64,000 bases of DNA, taken from positions 310,001 to 374,000 of the forward strand of contig JANOZM010000004.1 in the NCBI GenBank assembly GCA_031429355.1. Reading direction: 5' to 3'. A program made the position numbers and the translations under genes. A model generated the notes under the pieces. That model searched no databases. It worked only from the letters and a program-made list of their open reading frames with translations, and was not told the origin of the DNA. Below, piece by piece: positions 52,720-61,819 of the stretch (position 1 is its first letter; each line of letters opens with the position of its first letter). Source of the DNA: JANOZM01 sp031429355. Its GTDB lineage: Bacteria; Pseudomonadota; Gammaproteobacteria; Burkholderiales; Burkholderiaceae_E.

Positions 52720-54771
52720 ATGATTGAAGTTAAAAACGCCGAACTAGAGCTTTCACGCTTGCGAGTACGCTTGCTGGTGGCGATGTTCGGCGTCTTGGCG
52801 TTGTTTGCAATTTTAGTAACGCGCTTTGTTTATTTGCAGGTTTACAAGTACGCCGAATTTACTGCGCAGGCCGAAGACAACCGTATCTCAATTGTGCCCG
52901 TAGCTCCCTCTCGTGGTTTAATTTACGACCGAAATGGTGTGTTGCTTGCCGAGAATATTTCGGAATACACGCTCGAAGTTAATCCCAATCGGGTTGCCAA
53001 TTTAGAGCGGACAATCCAAGAGTTAAGTGAAATTGTTGAAATCACGCCGCGTGATCGGCGTCGCTTTAAAAAGTTTTTAGAAGAGTCAAAGACGATTGGC
53101 TACTTACCCTTAAAAACCAGATTAACCGACGAAGATGTTGCTAAGTTAGCTGCTTTTAAATTTCGGTACCCCGGCGTTGAAGTGCGGGCACGCTTGTTTC
53201 GCAAGTACCCCCAAGGCGATGTGGCCTCGCATGTTTTAGGTTACATCGGACGCATCTCGCCGGAGGAAGAAGCGGCACTTTCCGAATCGGATCAAGACTC
53301 CAACTATGCCGGTACTACCCATATCGGAAAAATTGGTATTGAGCAAAGTTACGAACAAATTTTGCACGGCAAAACCGGTTCTGAAGAAGTCGAAGTATCG
53401 GCTGCTGGTCGCGCAGTACGCAGCCTCGCAACCAATCAACCGGTACCTGGCAAAAACCTCGTGCTGTCGATTGACGTTAAGTTACAAAAACTTGTCGAGA
53501 ACTTGTATGGCGAACGTAAGGGGGCTTTGGTTGCAATAGAACCTGCAACCGGTGACGTGCTGGCTTTTGTTTCCAAGCCAACCTATGACCCCAATTTGTT
53601 TACAGATGGTATTGACCCGCAAACTTGGCAAGGCCTAAATGAATCGCCCGATAAGCCAATGTTAAATCGCCCATTGCGTGGAGCTTATCCACCTGGTTCA
53701 ACCTATAAACCTTTTATGGCATTGGCAGCATTAGAAACTGGCGCACGCGTGCCTACCGATGGTATCAACGACCCAGGCTACTTTGCGTTTGGTGGCCGCC
53801 GGTTTCGCGATTCGCGACCGGGCGGCAACGGTTACGTCGATTTGCATAAATCAATCGTAGTCTCAAGCGATACTTATTACTATATTTTGGCGCGCGATAT
53901 GGGTGTCGACAAAATTCATGACTTTATGAAGCCGTGGAATTTTGGGCAATTGACTGGCATCGATATGCGAGGCGAAGAGCGCGGTGTGTTGCCTTCAATG
54001 GAATGGAAGCAAAAGCGTTATAAACAAAAATGGCATCCGGGCGAAACAATTTCGATTGGAATTGGTCAAGGCTATAACAACTTTACGATTTTGCAATTGG
54101 CCCACGCCACCGCTACTTTAGCCAATCGCGGCAAAGTAATGAAACCGCATTTGGTTAAAGCGATTGAAGATCCGGCAACTAAGCAGCGCACATTTACGGT
54201 TCAGGCCGAGAGTTACACCATTGCCTTAAAAGAAGCACATATGGACTTTGTACGCAACGCCATGATCGATGTTAGTCGCTTTGGTACTAGCCGTATTGCC
54301 TTCGCAAACTCGGGCTATGTTGTGGCCGGAAAAACAGGTACTGCCCAAGTGATTGCGATAAAACAAAACGAGCGTTACGACGCAAAAAAAATTGCTGAAC
54401 GGTTTCGCGACCACTCTTTGTTTATGGCCTATGCACCAGCAGAAAACCCAAAAATGGCATTGGCCATTATTGTCGAGAACGGTGGTTTCGGAGCGCAGGC
54501 TGCAGCCCCGATTGCGCGTAAAGCTTTCGACTATTTTTTGTTAGGCAAAATGCCTGACGACCTAGCTTCAAAGGAACCAGTAGTAACCGCAACTGAAGAC
54601 GAAATGCGCGACTTGCCAGAAAACGCCGAAGGGGAACCCGACACGGCACCAGCGGCTCCTACACCGGCGCAAGTTCCAGCCACACCAAACCCGGCAGCAA
54701 TGGTTCCCTCATCGCCAACCCCCCGGGTTGACGACAAGAGTTCTGGCAAAACAGGTGAGGGCAAACGCTAA
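52720..54771 (+). CDS. mrdA: Penicillin-binding protein 2
   Basis: Elongation-specific peptidoglycan transpeptidase. The 683-residue protein has one N-terminal transmembrane segment (LVAMFGVLALFAILVTRFVY), a dimerisation region with SRGLIYDRNGVLLAEN, the active-site STYK motif (PPGSTYKPFMAL), the second-motif SSDTYYY and KTGTAQV. A long acidic and proline-rich tail (about residues 620-683) is not usual in all relatives. It overlaps rodA at its stop (ATGA-like junction). Target of beta-lactams such as mecillinam. Confidence 0.97.
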   Translation: MIEVKNAELELSRLRVRLLVAMFGVLALFAILVTRFVYLQVYKYAEFTAQAEDNRISIVPVAPSRGLIYDRNGVLLAENISEYTLEVNPNRVANLERTIQELSEIVEITPRDRRRFKKFLEESKTIGYLPLKTRLTDEDVAKLAAFKFRYPGVEVRARLFRKYPQGDVASHVLGYIGRISPEEEAALSESDQDSNYAGTTHIGKIGIEQSYEQILHGKTGSEEVEVSAAGRAVRSLATNQPVPGKNLVLSIDVKLQKLVENLYGERKGALVAIEPATGDVLAFVSKPTYDPNLFTDGIDPQTWQGLNESPDKPMLNRPLRGAYPPGSTYKPFMALAALETGARVPTDGINDPGYFAFGGRRFRDSRPGGNGYVDLHKSIVVSSDTYYYILARDMGVDKIHDFMKPWNFGQLTGIDMRGEERGVLPSMEWKQKRYKQKWHPGETISIGIGQGYNNFTILQLAHATATLANRGKVMKPHLVKAIEDPATKQRTFTVQAESYTIALKEAHMDFVRNAMIDVSRFGTSRIAFANSGYVVAGKTGTAQVIAIKQNERYDAKKIAERFRDHSLFMAYAPAENPKMALAIIVENGGFGAQAAAPIARKAFDYFLLGKMPDDLASKEPVVTATEDEMRDLPENAEGEPDTAPAAPTPAQVPATPNPAAMVPSSPTPRVDDKSSGKTGEGKR

Positions 54772-55925
54772 TGAACTCGCGTCTAGAAAATCGCCGTAAC
54801 GAGAATCGTCGTATCGATAATAAGCCGCGTATTTGGGAGATGATCAAACCCTATGTAACGGTGTTTGATCCAATATTGTCGTTCGCATTGCTTGCGCTTT
54901 GCGTACTTAGTATCGCAACCATGTACTCAGCCGCCTACGATTTTCCGGGACGGTTTGCGGGGCATATGCGTAATATAGTGATTGCGTTGCTGGTGACTTG
55001 GATGGCCGCAAACGTAAAGCCGTCAATATTAATGCGGGTGGCGGTGCCTCTGTACATAACAGGTGTTGTGTTGCTCATTTGCGTGGCGGTGTTTGGCGAT
55101 GTATCAAAAGGCGCACGTCGCTGGTTAAACCTTGGTTTTATTCGTCTTCAGCCCTCTGAAATTTTAAAAATAGCAATGCCATTAATGCTGGCTTGGTATT
55201 TTCAACGCCGTGAAGGCGCGCGTACTACATTAGACTTTTTGCTGTCTTTAATACTGCTTGCTATCCCAGCCGCACTCATTGTTCGCCAGCCCGATTTAGG
55301 CACCGCAATTTTGGTGACCTCCGCAGGAGCCTTCGTTATATTTTTTGCAGGACTAAGTTACAAGGTTATTTTTGGGCTGATGGCGTTGGGTGCTGCAGTC
55401 GCTCCGTTTTATTGGGAGTATGTGATGCACGATTATCAACGGCAACGTGTGCTGACCTTGTTTGACCCAACGGCCGATCCGCTGGGCAAAGGTTTTCATA
55501 TTATTCAGTCGATCATCGCCGTAGGTTCCGGCGGCCTATTTGGCAAAGGCTGGATGGAAGGCACTCAAACGCACTTAGAGTTTATTCCCGAACGTACCAC
55601 CGATTTTATTTTGGCGGTTTATGCTGAAGAATTTGGTCTGGTTGGCGTGGCCGTGCTGCTTATGGTGTATGCAATTTTTATCGGACGCGCCCTCGTTATT
55701 TCGGGCAACGGAGCAAATGCCTTTATGCGCCTTTTAGCGGGAGCCATTGCCTTAATTTACGCTGTGTATGCCTTCGTTAACATGGGTATGGTGTCGGGTA
55801 TTTTGCCTGTGGTTGGCGTGCCGCTACCATGGATGTCTTACGGTGGAACGGCTATGGTTACTTTAGGCTTGGGCGCAGGCCTGTTGATGTCACTAAACCG
55901 ACATCGCAAATTAGTACAAACCTAA
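54771..55925 (+). CDS. rodA: Peptidoglycan glycosyltransferase RodA
   Basis: SEDS-family polymerase that extends glycan strands with PBP2. The 384-residue protein has about ten membrane segments, GARRWLNLGFIRLQPSEILK with the conserved region of SEDS proteins, PDLGTAILVTSAG, and the C-terminal GVPLPWMSYGGTAMVTLG. It is last in the rod operon and convergent with cobC, with two bases between stops. Confidence 0.97.
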   Translation: MNSRLENRRNENRRIDNKPRIWEMIKPYVTVFDPILSFALLALCVLSIATMYSAAYDFPGRFAGHMRNIVIALLVTWMAANVKPSILMRVAVPLYITGVVLLICVAVFGDVSKGARRWLNLGFIRLQPSEILKIAMPLMLAWYFQRREGARTTLDFLLSLILLAIPAALIVRQPDLGTAILVTSAGAFVIFFAGLSYKVIFGLMALGAAVAPFYWEYVMHDYQRQRVLTLFDPTADPLGKGFHIIQSIIAVGSGGLFGKGWMEGTQTHLEFIPERTTDFILAVYAEEFGLVGVAVLLMVYAIFIGRALVISGNGANAFMRLLAGAIALIYAVYAFVNMGMVSGILPVVGVPLPWMSYGGTAMVTLGLGAGLLMSLNRHRKLVQT

Positions 55926-55927
55926 GG

Positions 55928-56509
55928 TTAGTTCAAACTAAAGCTAGCAAGCCCGTCAGAACCTACTGTACGAGTTAATGTTGTAATCGAACCGTATTCG
56001 ATTTTCGTCTCTGAAAAATTAGTTAACGGTTGCTTACGTAGCAAGCGTGTCAACACTTGAATAATGCCTGCGTGGGTCATCATTACAACGTCATTAGAAA
56101 AATCTAAACTAGCCATACAATCTAAAGCGCGTTGTGCAATATCGCGAACGCTTTCGCCACCAGGCGGTTTAAAGTTTACGACATCGGCAGCCCAAGCATC
56201 AATTTGCGCACGTTCAATTGCGCGCCAAGGCTGGCCTTCCCAATGACCAAAGTTCATCTCGGCAAGTCGGTCGTCAATCAGTGGCATTTGAAAGCCTTGT
56301 GCCTGCAATTCTTTTGCGGTTTTTAAGCAACGTGTTAGCGGACTACTTAACAGCAAGGCTTCTTTGGGCGCAGTGGCAACGACATCTTTAACCAAGCGCA
56401 AATGAGCAGCCTCTTCAACTTCAAGATCCAGCTGGCCGTAACAAATACCTACTTCAACGATGGGCTGTGCGTGGCGCACTAAAAACAACTGGCGTACAGA
56501 TTGAGTCAT
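55928..56509 (-). CDS. cobC: Histidine phosphatase, probable alpha-ribazole phosphatase
   Basis: A 193-residue phosphoglycerate-mutase-type phosphatase. It has LFLVRHAQPIVEVGICYGQLD with the catalytic RHA motif and a second histidine in MMTHAGIIQVLTRLL. Location directly downstream of cobT and cobS supports dephosphorylation in cobalamin lower-ligand assembly. The frame is open to 56632, but ATG 56509 fits the family N-terminus and avoids the tandem repeat upstream. Confidence 0.87.
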   Translation of the reverse strand: MTQSVRQLFLVRHAQPIVEVGICYGQLDLEVEEAAHLRLVKDVVATAPKEALLLSSPLTRCLKTAKELQAQGFQMPLIDDRLAEMNFGHWEGQPWRAIERAQIDAWAADVVNFKPPGGESVRDIAQRALDCMASLDFSNDVVMMTHAGIIQVLTRLLRKQPLTNFSETKIEYGSITTLTRTVGSDGLASFSLN

Positions 56510-56567
56510 TGTAAAACTCTTTAAAGAGGTTAAAAAAATGATTGTGTGTAAATAATGTACTGTAAAA

Positions 56568-56606
56568 GATTTAATGCAACGATTTAATGCAACGATTTTA
56601 TGCAGC
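56568..56606. repeat. 13-bp tandem repeat between cobC and cobS
   Basis: GATTTAATGCAAC occurs at 56568-56580 and 56581-56593, followed by a diverged third copy GATTTTATGCAGC at 56594-56606, just upstream of cobC and abutting the end of cobS. Confidence 0.93.
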
Positions 56607-56609
56607 GAG

Positions 56610-57398
56610 TTAATATGGGTTTGCAAATGCAACTAAGCAAGCGCCTTCGCACACTTGTTGTGTAGCACCTAAGGTGTCACCGGTGTAACCACCCAAGCGA
56701 CTTTTAAGTGTACGGTACATCCAAAGAATACTTACTAAAACGAGTACGAAGCTCACAACTATTTGTCGCCAAGTTACGCCGTAATGGATACACGCAAACA
56801 CGACCAGTGCAACCGTTAGCAAGGGCAACAATTTGTCGACCCGACGTAAATGTTGGGCCACGGGTTTTATTTGTTCGTTAGTTTTGTTGCCAATAGTCGC
56901 TTCGACATAAGGCAGTGCGCTCATGATGACAACGGCAGCCGCTCTTGAAATGACATGCGCAAATACTAAGGCGATAAAAACACTAAAAAACGGTTTGCCC
57001 CAAAGGCTGGCATATTTAATCAGCATTAGCAACGCGATTGCAATCGCGCCATAGGCACCTACGCGCGAATCGCGCATTATGGCGACGATTTTTTCGGGGG
57101 TGTGCCCACCACCAAAGCCGTCGCAAAAATCGGCAAATCCGTCCTCGTGAAACGCGCCTGTCAACAACACCCCGAACGCTAAGGTAAGAGCCAATGCAAC
57201 GCCATGCACAGTTACTTGTAGAGCCAACCAAAAAAACGCACTCATGCAAATGGCGACTAGTAAACCAATAAGCGGAAAAAATCTTGTGGCGCGCGAAATC
57301 CATTCGGGTTCAAAGCCGACCCAACGCGCCACGCTTCCTGTTATGGGAATGCGCGTAAAAAACTGCACGCCAATTAAAAATATTTTAAGTTGGTTCAC
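56610..57398 (-). CDS. cobS: Adenosylcobinamide-GDP ribazoletransferase (cobalamin synthase)
   Basis: Inner-membrane enzyme joining adenosylcobinamide-GDP with alpha-ribazole (or its phosphate) in the last step of cobalamin assembly. The 262-residue protein has several hydrophobic segments and the conserved FHEDGFADFCDGFGGG acidic motif for metal binding, followed by IMRDSRVGAYGAIAIALLM. It lies between cobT and cobC in a leftward group. Confidence 0.96.
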   Translation of the reverse strand: MNQLKIFLIGVQFFTRIPITGSVARWVGFEPEWISRATRFFPLIGLLVAICMSAFFWLALQVTVHGVALALTLAFGVLLTGAFHEDGFADFCDGFGGGHTPEKIVAIMRDSRVGAYGAIAIALLMLIKYASLWGKPFFSVFIALVFAHVISRAAAVVIMSALPYVEATIGNKTNEQIKPVAQHLRRVDKLLPLLTVALVVFACIHYGVTWRQIVVSFVLVLVSILWMYRTLKSRLGGYTGDTLGATQQVCEGACLVAFANPY

Positions 57399-57441
57399 AG
57401 CGGTTTAATCGGTAAATGGACATGGTTTAGCGATCATTAAC

Positions 57442-58701
57442 TTATTGCTTGTCGCTAGCTTGCTTGTCGCTAACATTAGCACTTTCAAAACTAGCCATGT
57501 CATTTAAAAATGCGCAGGCCGCTTTTACTAACGGTACGGCTAATGCGGCGCCAGTGCCTTCGCCTAAACGTAAATCTAAATCGAGCAATGGCCGGGCCTT
57601 TAAATGTGCCATGGCAACTTGATGGCCGGGTTCGGTAGATTGGTGGGCAAATACTAAATAAGCACGCACGTTGGCGTTTAGTGCACAGGCAATTAAGGCG
57701 GCACTAGTTGCAATATAGCCGTCGACGAGGGCCATTTTTTTGCTAGCAGCTGCGCCTATAAATGCACCTGCCATCATTAAAATTTCAAAGCCACCCAACG
57801 CGGCTGCAACTTGTACTGGGTCTTGTAAATCTTTGTGCCGTAAAGCGACGGCTTGCAGAACTTTAGTTTTATGTGCAAGGCCCGCATCATCTACACCAGT
57901 GCCTCGGCCAATGCATTGTTCAATCGATGCGCCACATAAGTGGGCGGTTAATAATGCTGCTGCCGATGTGTTGGCAATACCCATTTCGCCAAACGCAACC
58001 ACTGGCGCTTCGTGATCTACAATTAAGTTGTAGCCCGCTGAAATAGCTTGGCGTGCTTGCTCAACCGACATGGCAGGTCCATGCAAACTTGAAGCTGTAC
58101 CTAAGCCGATGCTGTGTTCAAGCAATTGTGGGCGCGCTTCAAAGACATGTGCAACGCCCGCATTAACGACTTTCAATTCAATATCGTTTAAGCGTGCAAA
58201 TACATTAATAGCCGCACCGCCCGATAAAAAGTTCTCCACCATTTGCCAAGTAACTTCTTGCGGGTAGGCCGATACGCCCTCTTTCGCTAAACCATGATCG
58301 GCTGCAAACACCCACAGGGCTACTTTGTGAACTTGCGGCGTTAGAGTTTGTTGAATAGTTGCCAATTGCTTGGCTACTTCGATCAGTCTGCCAAGGGCAC
58401 CGCGCGGCATTGTTTTATTTGCGATTTTTGTAACGAGTTGCTCGGCAAAAATATCGGCCTCGGCAGAATGGCTGGCCACCGGCAATACCGCTTTAACCCG
58501 TAGGCAAAAAGGGCAGAAGCAACCGGCTACTTCGCTTAGTTGCTCGGTTTTTAACTGCGGCAGGCTCATGCACCAACAGTCATTTTGTTTAGCAACGGCT
58601 CCGCAAGTAAACAATGCGCCACAAGTCGGGCAGGCGCTATTGCTGTCGCCATTTTGTTTTAAGGACGATGATTGCGCTAGCTGGTTGGGAACTACCGACA
58701 T
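57442..58701 (-). CDS. cobT: Cysteine-rich CWC domain fused to CobT
   Basis: Residues about 80-419 are nicotinate-nucleotide:dimethylbenzimidazole phosphoribosyltransferase, which makes alpha-ribazole phosphate for the cobalamin lower ligand. It shows KTMPRGALGRL, FAADHGLAKEGVSAYP, FGEMGIANTSAAALL and LRLGEGTGAALA with the catalytic Glu. The first 70 residues are an extension with cysteines C24, C27, C33, C42, C44, C61, C63 and C66 (CPTCGALFTC, CWCMSL, CFCPFC). This is the pattern of the small cysteine-rich CWC proteins, usually encoded separately. The C-terminus carries a duplicated ASDKQ unit. Domain identity is high; the function of the extension is inferred to be metal binding. Confidence 0.92.
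   Translation of the reverse strand: MSVVPNQLAQSSSLKQNGDSNSACPTCGALFTCGAVAKQNDCWCMSLPQLKTEQLSEVAGCFCPFCLRVKAVLPVASHSAEADIFAEQLVTKIANKTMPRGALGRLIEVAKQLATIQQTLTPQVHKVALWVFAADHGLAKEGVSAYPQEVTWQMVENFLSGGAAINVFARLNDIELKVVNAGVAHVFEARPQLLEHSIGLGTASSLHGPAMSVEQARQAISAGYNLIVDHEAPVVAFGEMGIANTSAAALLTAHLCGASIEQCIGRGTGVDDAGLAHKTKVLQAVALRHKDLQDPVQVAAALGGFEILMMAGAFIGAAASKKMALVDGYIATSAALIACALNANVRAYLVFAHQSTEPGHQVAMAHLKARPLLDLDLRLGEGTGAALAVPLVKAACAFLNDMASFESANVSDKQASDKQ
57445..57474. repeat. 15-bp direct duplication at the 3' end of cobT
   Basis: TTGCTTGTCGCTAGC and TTGCTTGTCGCTAAC lie side by side and encode a repeated SDKQ at the CobT C-terminus. Confidence 0.85.
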
Positions 58702-58769
58702 GGTTAAACCTTAAAATAGTTAAACTTCATTTAAACTGCGCGCAGATTCTACTCTGGGCCTTTACCAAA

Positions 58770-59681
58770 ATGACTACTTCTCCCGACTCAACAAGCAAAC
58801 CTGCTACCGTTAGCGCCGCGGCTAAAGCGATAGTGCTGGCCGAGGCCTTGCCCTACATTAAGCGCTTTCATGGCAAAACCATCGTTGTAAAGTACGGCGG
58901 TAACGCGATGACGGACGATCGGCTTAAACAAAGCTTCGCCCATGACGTAGTGTTATTAAAGCTGGTGGGTTTAAACCCTGTCGTGGTGCATGGCGGTGGG
59001 CCGCAAATTGAACAGTTACTTAGTAAAGTGGGTAAAAAGGGCGAGTTCATCCAAGGGATGCGCGTTACCGATGCTGAGACCATGGATATTGTTGAGATGG
59101 TACTGGCGGGTAAGGTTAATAAGGAAATTGTTGAGCTAATTAACCACGCGGGCGGCAAAGCGGTCGGTCTTACTGGGCAAGATGGCGGATTAATTCGTGC
59201 GCGCAAATTAATGATGAGTTCAATTGATAAGCCCGGTGAAACCATCGACATTGGGCAAGTGGGCGAAGTAGAGGCCATCGATCCCAGTATTATTACTACG
59301 TTAACGGGCAACGGTTTTATTCCGGTGATTGCACCGATAGGTTCGGGCACCGATGGGCAAACCTACAACATCAATGCAGACGTAGTCGCTGGCAAAGTGG
59401 CTGAAATTTTGCGCGCCGAAAAACTGATGTTGTTGACCAACACACCGGGTGTTTTAGATAAAAGTGGCAAGTTGCTAACCGGTCTTACAGCAAAAGAAGT
59501 CGATGCATTGTTTGCAGACGGCACAATTTCGGGCGGTATGTTGCCTAAAATTTCTTCGGCACTCGAAGCCGCAAAAGCCGGAGTAAACGCGGTACACATT
59601 ATTGATGGTCGGGTTGACCATGCTGTGCTCCTAGAGATCTTAACCAACGAAGGTGTTGGTACGATGATTAAGAGCAAATAA
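58770..59681 (+). CDS. argB: Acetylglutamate kinase
   Basis: Phosphorylates N-acetylglutamate, the second step of arginine synthesis. The 303-residue protein shows KTIVVKYGGNAM, VHGGGPQI, VGLTGQDGGLI and GGMLPKISSALEA. The frame is open to 58614, overlapping the divergent cobT start; I place the start at ATG 58770, which gives the family length. The chain would have a 20-residue N-terminal tail before the core. Followed by a nucleotidase and slmA in the same direction. Confidence 0.96.
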   Translation: MTTSPDSTSKPATVSAAAKAIVLAEALPYIKRFHGKTIVVKYGGNAMTDDRLKQSFAHDVVLLKLVGLNPVVVHGGGPQIEQLLSKVGKKGEFIQGMRVTDAETMDIVEMVLAGKVNKEIVELINHAGGKAVGLTGQDGGLIRARKLMMSSIDKPGETIDIGQVGEVEAIDPSIITTLTGNGFIPVIAPIGSGTDGQTYNINADVVAGKVAEILRAEKLMLLTNTPGVLDKSGKLLTGLTAKEVDALFADGTISGGMLPKISSALEAAKAGVNAVHIIDGRVDHAVLLEILTNEGVGTMIKSK

Positions 59682-59691
59682 ACAATTGAAA

Positions 59692-60444
59692 ATGATTCGC
59701 GGTAAACGGCGTTATGCCGTTAACGCAACTTCGTCGCCGTCTGAGTCGTCACCCTCTTGGTCGTCACCGCCTACCAAAGTTTGGTTATTCGATTTAGATA
59801 ACACCTTACATCACGCCAGTTTAAAAATAATGCCTCGGGTCAATGTAGATATGACCGCTTACGTGGCACAGTTTTTAAACTTAAGCGATGAGCAAGCGCA
59901 AGTGGTTCGCAAACAGTATTGGCGGCAATACGGGGCGACGCTAACGGGCATGCATCGGCGCCACGGCGTAGACCCGCACGATTTTTTGCGTGAAACCCAT
60001 CGCTTTCCCGATATGGGGCAGTTAGTGCCTTTTAATCCCAGCTTGGTGAACCACTTGCGGCGTTTGCCTGGGTACAAAGTTATTTTCACTAACGCACCGA
60101 TGGAATATGCGCGCAGCGTCTTAAAACACAGCGGGTTGAACAAGCTAGCCGATGCAGTTATTAGCATCGAGCACATGCAGTTTCGCGGGCAATGGCAGCC
60201 TAAGCCGTCGCCCTCTATGCTCAAGCGGTTATTGGCGCGCCTCCAAATTAAGGCAAGTCGGGCCGTCTTAATTGAAGATACCGTGGCCAATTTGCATGGT
60301 GCCTACCAGTGCGGCGTAAGAGGGATTTGGGTACGTGGCATGAGTTATGACAAAAATCACAACCCGCACCGCGCGGGACGTGGGAGAAAAGTGAGTGTTC
60401 AAGTACAATCTGTGCGACAGGTGCGACGCCTCGCTCTAAATTGA
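59692..60444 (+). CDS. HAD-family pyrimidine 5'-nucleotidase
   Basis: A 250-residue HAD phosphatase of the Sdt1-like class, active on pyrimidine nucleotides in characterised relatives. It has the nucleophile motif WLFDLDNTLHHAS, a cap region, the Thr motif VIFTNAPMEYA and a C-terminal LIEDTVANL. The N-terminal tail is low in complexity (repeated serine and proline codons). The frame opens with TTG 59686; I chose the ATG at 59692. It is 10 bases after argB and before slmA, an arrangement common in Burkholderiales. Confidence 0.9.
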   Translation: MIRGKRRYAVNATSSPSESSPSWSSPPTKVWLFDLDNTLHHASLKIMPRVNVDMTAYVAQFLNLSDEQAQVVRKQYWRQYGATLTGMHRRHGVDPHDFLRETHRFPDMGQLVPFNPSLVNHLRRLPGYKVIFTNAPMEYARSVLKHSGLNKLADAVISIEHMQFRGQWQPKPSPSMLKRLLARLQIKASRAVLIEDTVANLHGAYQCGVRGIWVRGMSYDKNHNPHRAGRGRKVSVQVQSVRQVRRLALN

Positions 60445-60478
60445 GCTTTTCTTCCGAATACTCTTGCTAACCATTGTG

Positions 60479-61147
60479 ATGACCGACAACAACTCTGAAT
60501 CAAGCTCTACCCACGCCCAAGCTACTGTAAGCCCCGAAACTGATGTTGCCAAAGATAGCCCGCCGGCTCGCAAAAGACCCAAGCCAGGCGAGCGCCGTTT
60601 GCAAATTTTGCAGACGCTTGCGGTGATGTTGCAAGAACCCAATGGTGATCGTGTAACAACCGCGGCCTTGGCGGCTCGTTTGCAAGTATCGGAAGCGGCT
60701 TTGTACCGGCACTTCGCCAGTAAGGCCCAAATGTTTGAAGGGCTGATCGAATTTATCGAGCAAACGTTATTTGGCTTGATAAACCAAATTACGACCAACG
60801 AAGCCGATTCGCTAAAACAGCTGCGTGCCATCTTGTTAATGATGATTGGTTTCTCGGAAAAAAATCCCGGCATGACACGCGTGTTAGTGGGCGATGCCTT
60901 GGTGACCGAAGACGATCGGTTGCAAGTTCGTATTAACCAATTACATGATCGCTTAGAAGCCTCGTTAAAACAGTGCTTTCGCAACGCCATTGTGCAAACT
61001 CGCTTGCCAGCCGAAACCGATGCCGGTATCCGCGCTAACTTGTTTATAAGCTTTGTATTGGGCCGCTGGTTGCGGTATGCAAAAAGTGGCTTTAAGCGTA
61101 TGCCTTCCGAAGCGCTAGAACAACACGTGCCTTTATTACTGTTGTAA
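60479..61147 (+). CDS. slmA: Nucleoid occlusion factor SlmA (TetR family)
   Basis: DNA-binding inhibitor of FtsZ assembly over the nucleoid. After a charged N-terminal tail the 222-residue protein has RRLQILQTLAVMLQEPNGDR, then VTTAALAARLQVSEAALYRH with the helix-turn-helix, and FASKAQMFEGLIEFIEQTLF. This matches SlmA rather than a drug-efflux TetR. I chose ATG 60479 over the in-frame TTG at 60464. argB and the nucleotidase precede it. A 243-codon frame on the opposite strand is rejected as a shadow. Confidence 0.93.
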   Translation: MTDNNSESSSTHAQATVSPETDVAKDSPPARKRPKPGERRLQILQTLAVMLQEPNGDRVTTAALAARLQVSEAALYRHFASKAQMFEGLIEFIEQTLFGLINQITTNEADSLKQLRAILLMMIGFSEKNPGMTRVLVGDALVTEDDRLQVRINQLHDRLEASLKQCFRNAIVQTRLPAETDAGIRANLFISFVLGRWLRYAKSGFKRMPSEALEQHVPLLLL

Positions 61148-61154
61148 ACCGCAG

Positions 61155-61784
61155 ATGGATTTTGCAACCTGGTTGGCTTTTTTCGTAGCGTCGTGGCTCA
61201 TTAGCGTTTCACCCGGTGCCGGTGCAGTCTACGCCATGAGTAGTGGCTTAACCCACGGCTTTCGGCGCGGGTACGTAGCCACAATTGGCCTAATTATGGG
61301 TATCTGGACCTTGCTGTTAATCGTGGCGCTTGGTGTGGGTGCGTTGTTGGCGAGCTCGTCTCTGGCGTTTCAGCTCATTAAATGGTTTGGTGTGGCCTAC
61401 CTCTTATACTTAGGCATTGCCCAATGGCGCGCGCCCGCTCAATCGGTTACTGCCGAACGATTGAGTGATGCCTTTAATTGGAAAGCGTTGATTTTAAAAG
61501 GTTGGGTTATAAATACCAGCAATCCCAAGGGCATTTTATTTATGTTGGCCGTGGTTCCGCAATTTATGAACCCCAATGCGCCCTTGGCATCGCAATATTT
61601 AACAATTGGCGCAACGCTGGCATTTACCGATTTAGTCGTGATGGCCGGTTACACTTTGTTAGCTGCAAAAGTACTGCGCTTGTTAAAGTCGAATCGCCAA
61701 GTATTAATACTAAACCGCGTGTTTGGCTCTTTGTTTATTGGTGCAGCTGCTTTGTTGGCAACGTTTAAAAGACAAGCGAATTAA
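61155..61784 (+). CDS. LysE family amino-acid or threonine exporter
   Basis: A 209-residue inner-membrane exporter with six hydrophobic segments. It starts MDFATWLAFFVASWLISVSPGAGAVYAMSSGL, where SPGAGAVY is the LysE/RhtB pattern, and later has GWVINTSNPKGILFMLAVVPQF, a second family motif. Substrate unknown; homoserine, threonine or lysine are the usual ones. It is seven bases after slmA. Confidence 0.9.
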   Translation: MDFATWLAFFVASWLISVSPGAGAVYAMSSGLTHGFRRGYVATIGLIMGIWTLLLIVALGVGALLASSSLAFQLIKWFGVAYLLYLGIAQWRAPAQSVTAERLSDAFNWKALILKGWVINTSNPKGILFMLAVVPQFMNPNAPLASQYLTIGATLAFTDLVVMAGYTLLAAKVLRLLKSNRQVLILNRVFGSLFIGAAALLATFKRQAN

Positions 61785-61819
61785 GTAAATCTTAACCAAA
61801 CAATCGTAAGGGCGATTCG

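Noticed and set aside
58868..59350. A 160-codon open frame antisense to argB
   Set aside because: Shadow of argB; the translation is a composition artefact.
60436..61167. A 243-codon open frame antisense to slmA
   Set aside because: slmA on the other strand has clear family motifs; the antisense product has no recognisable domain and is rich in residues produced by reverse-reading helical sequence.
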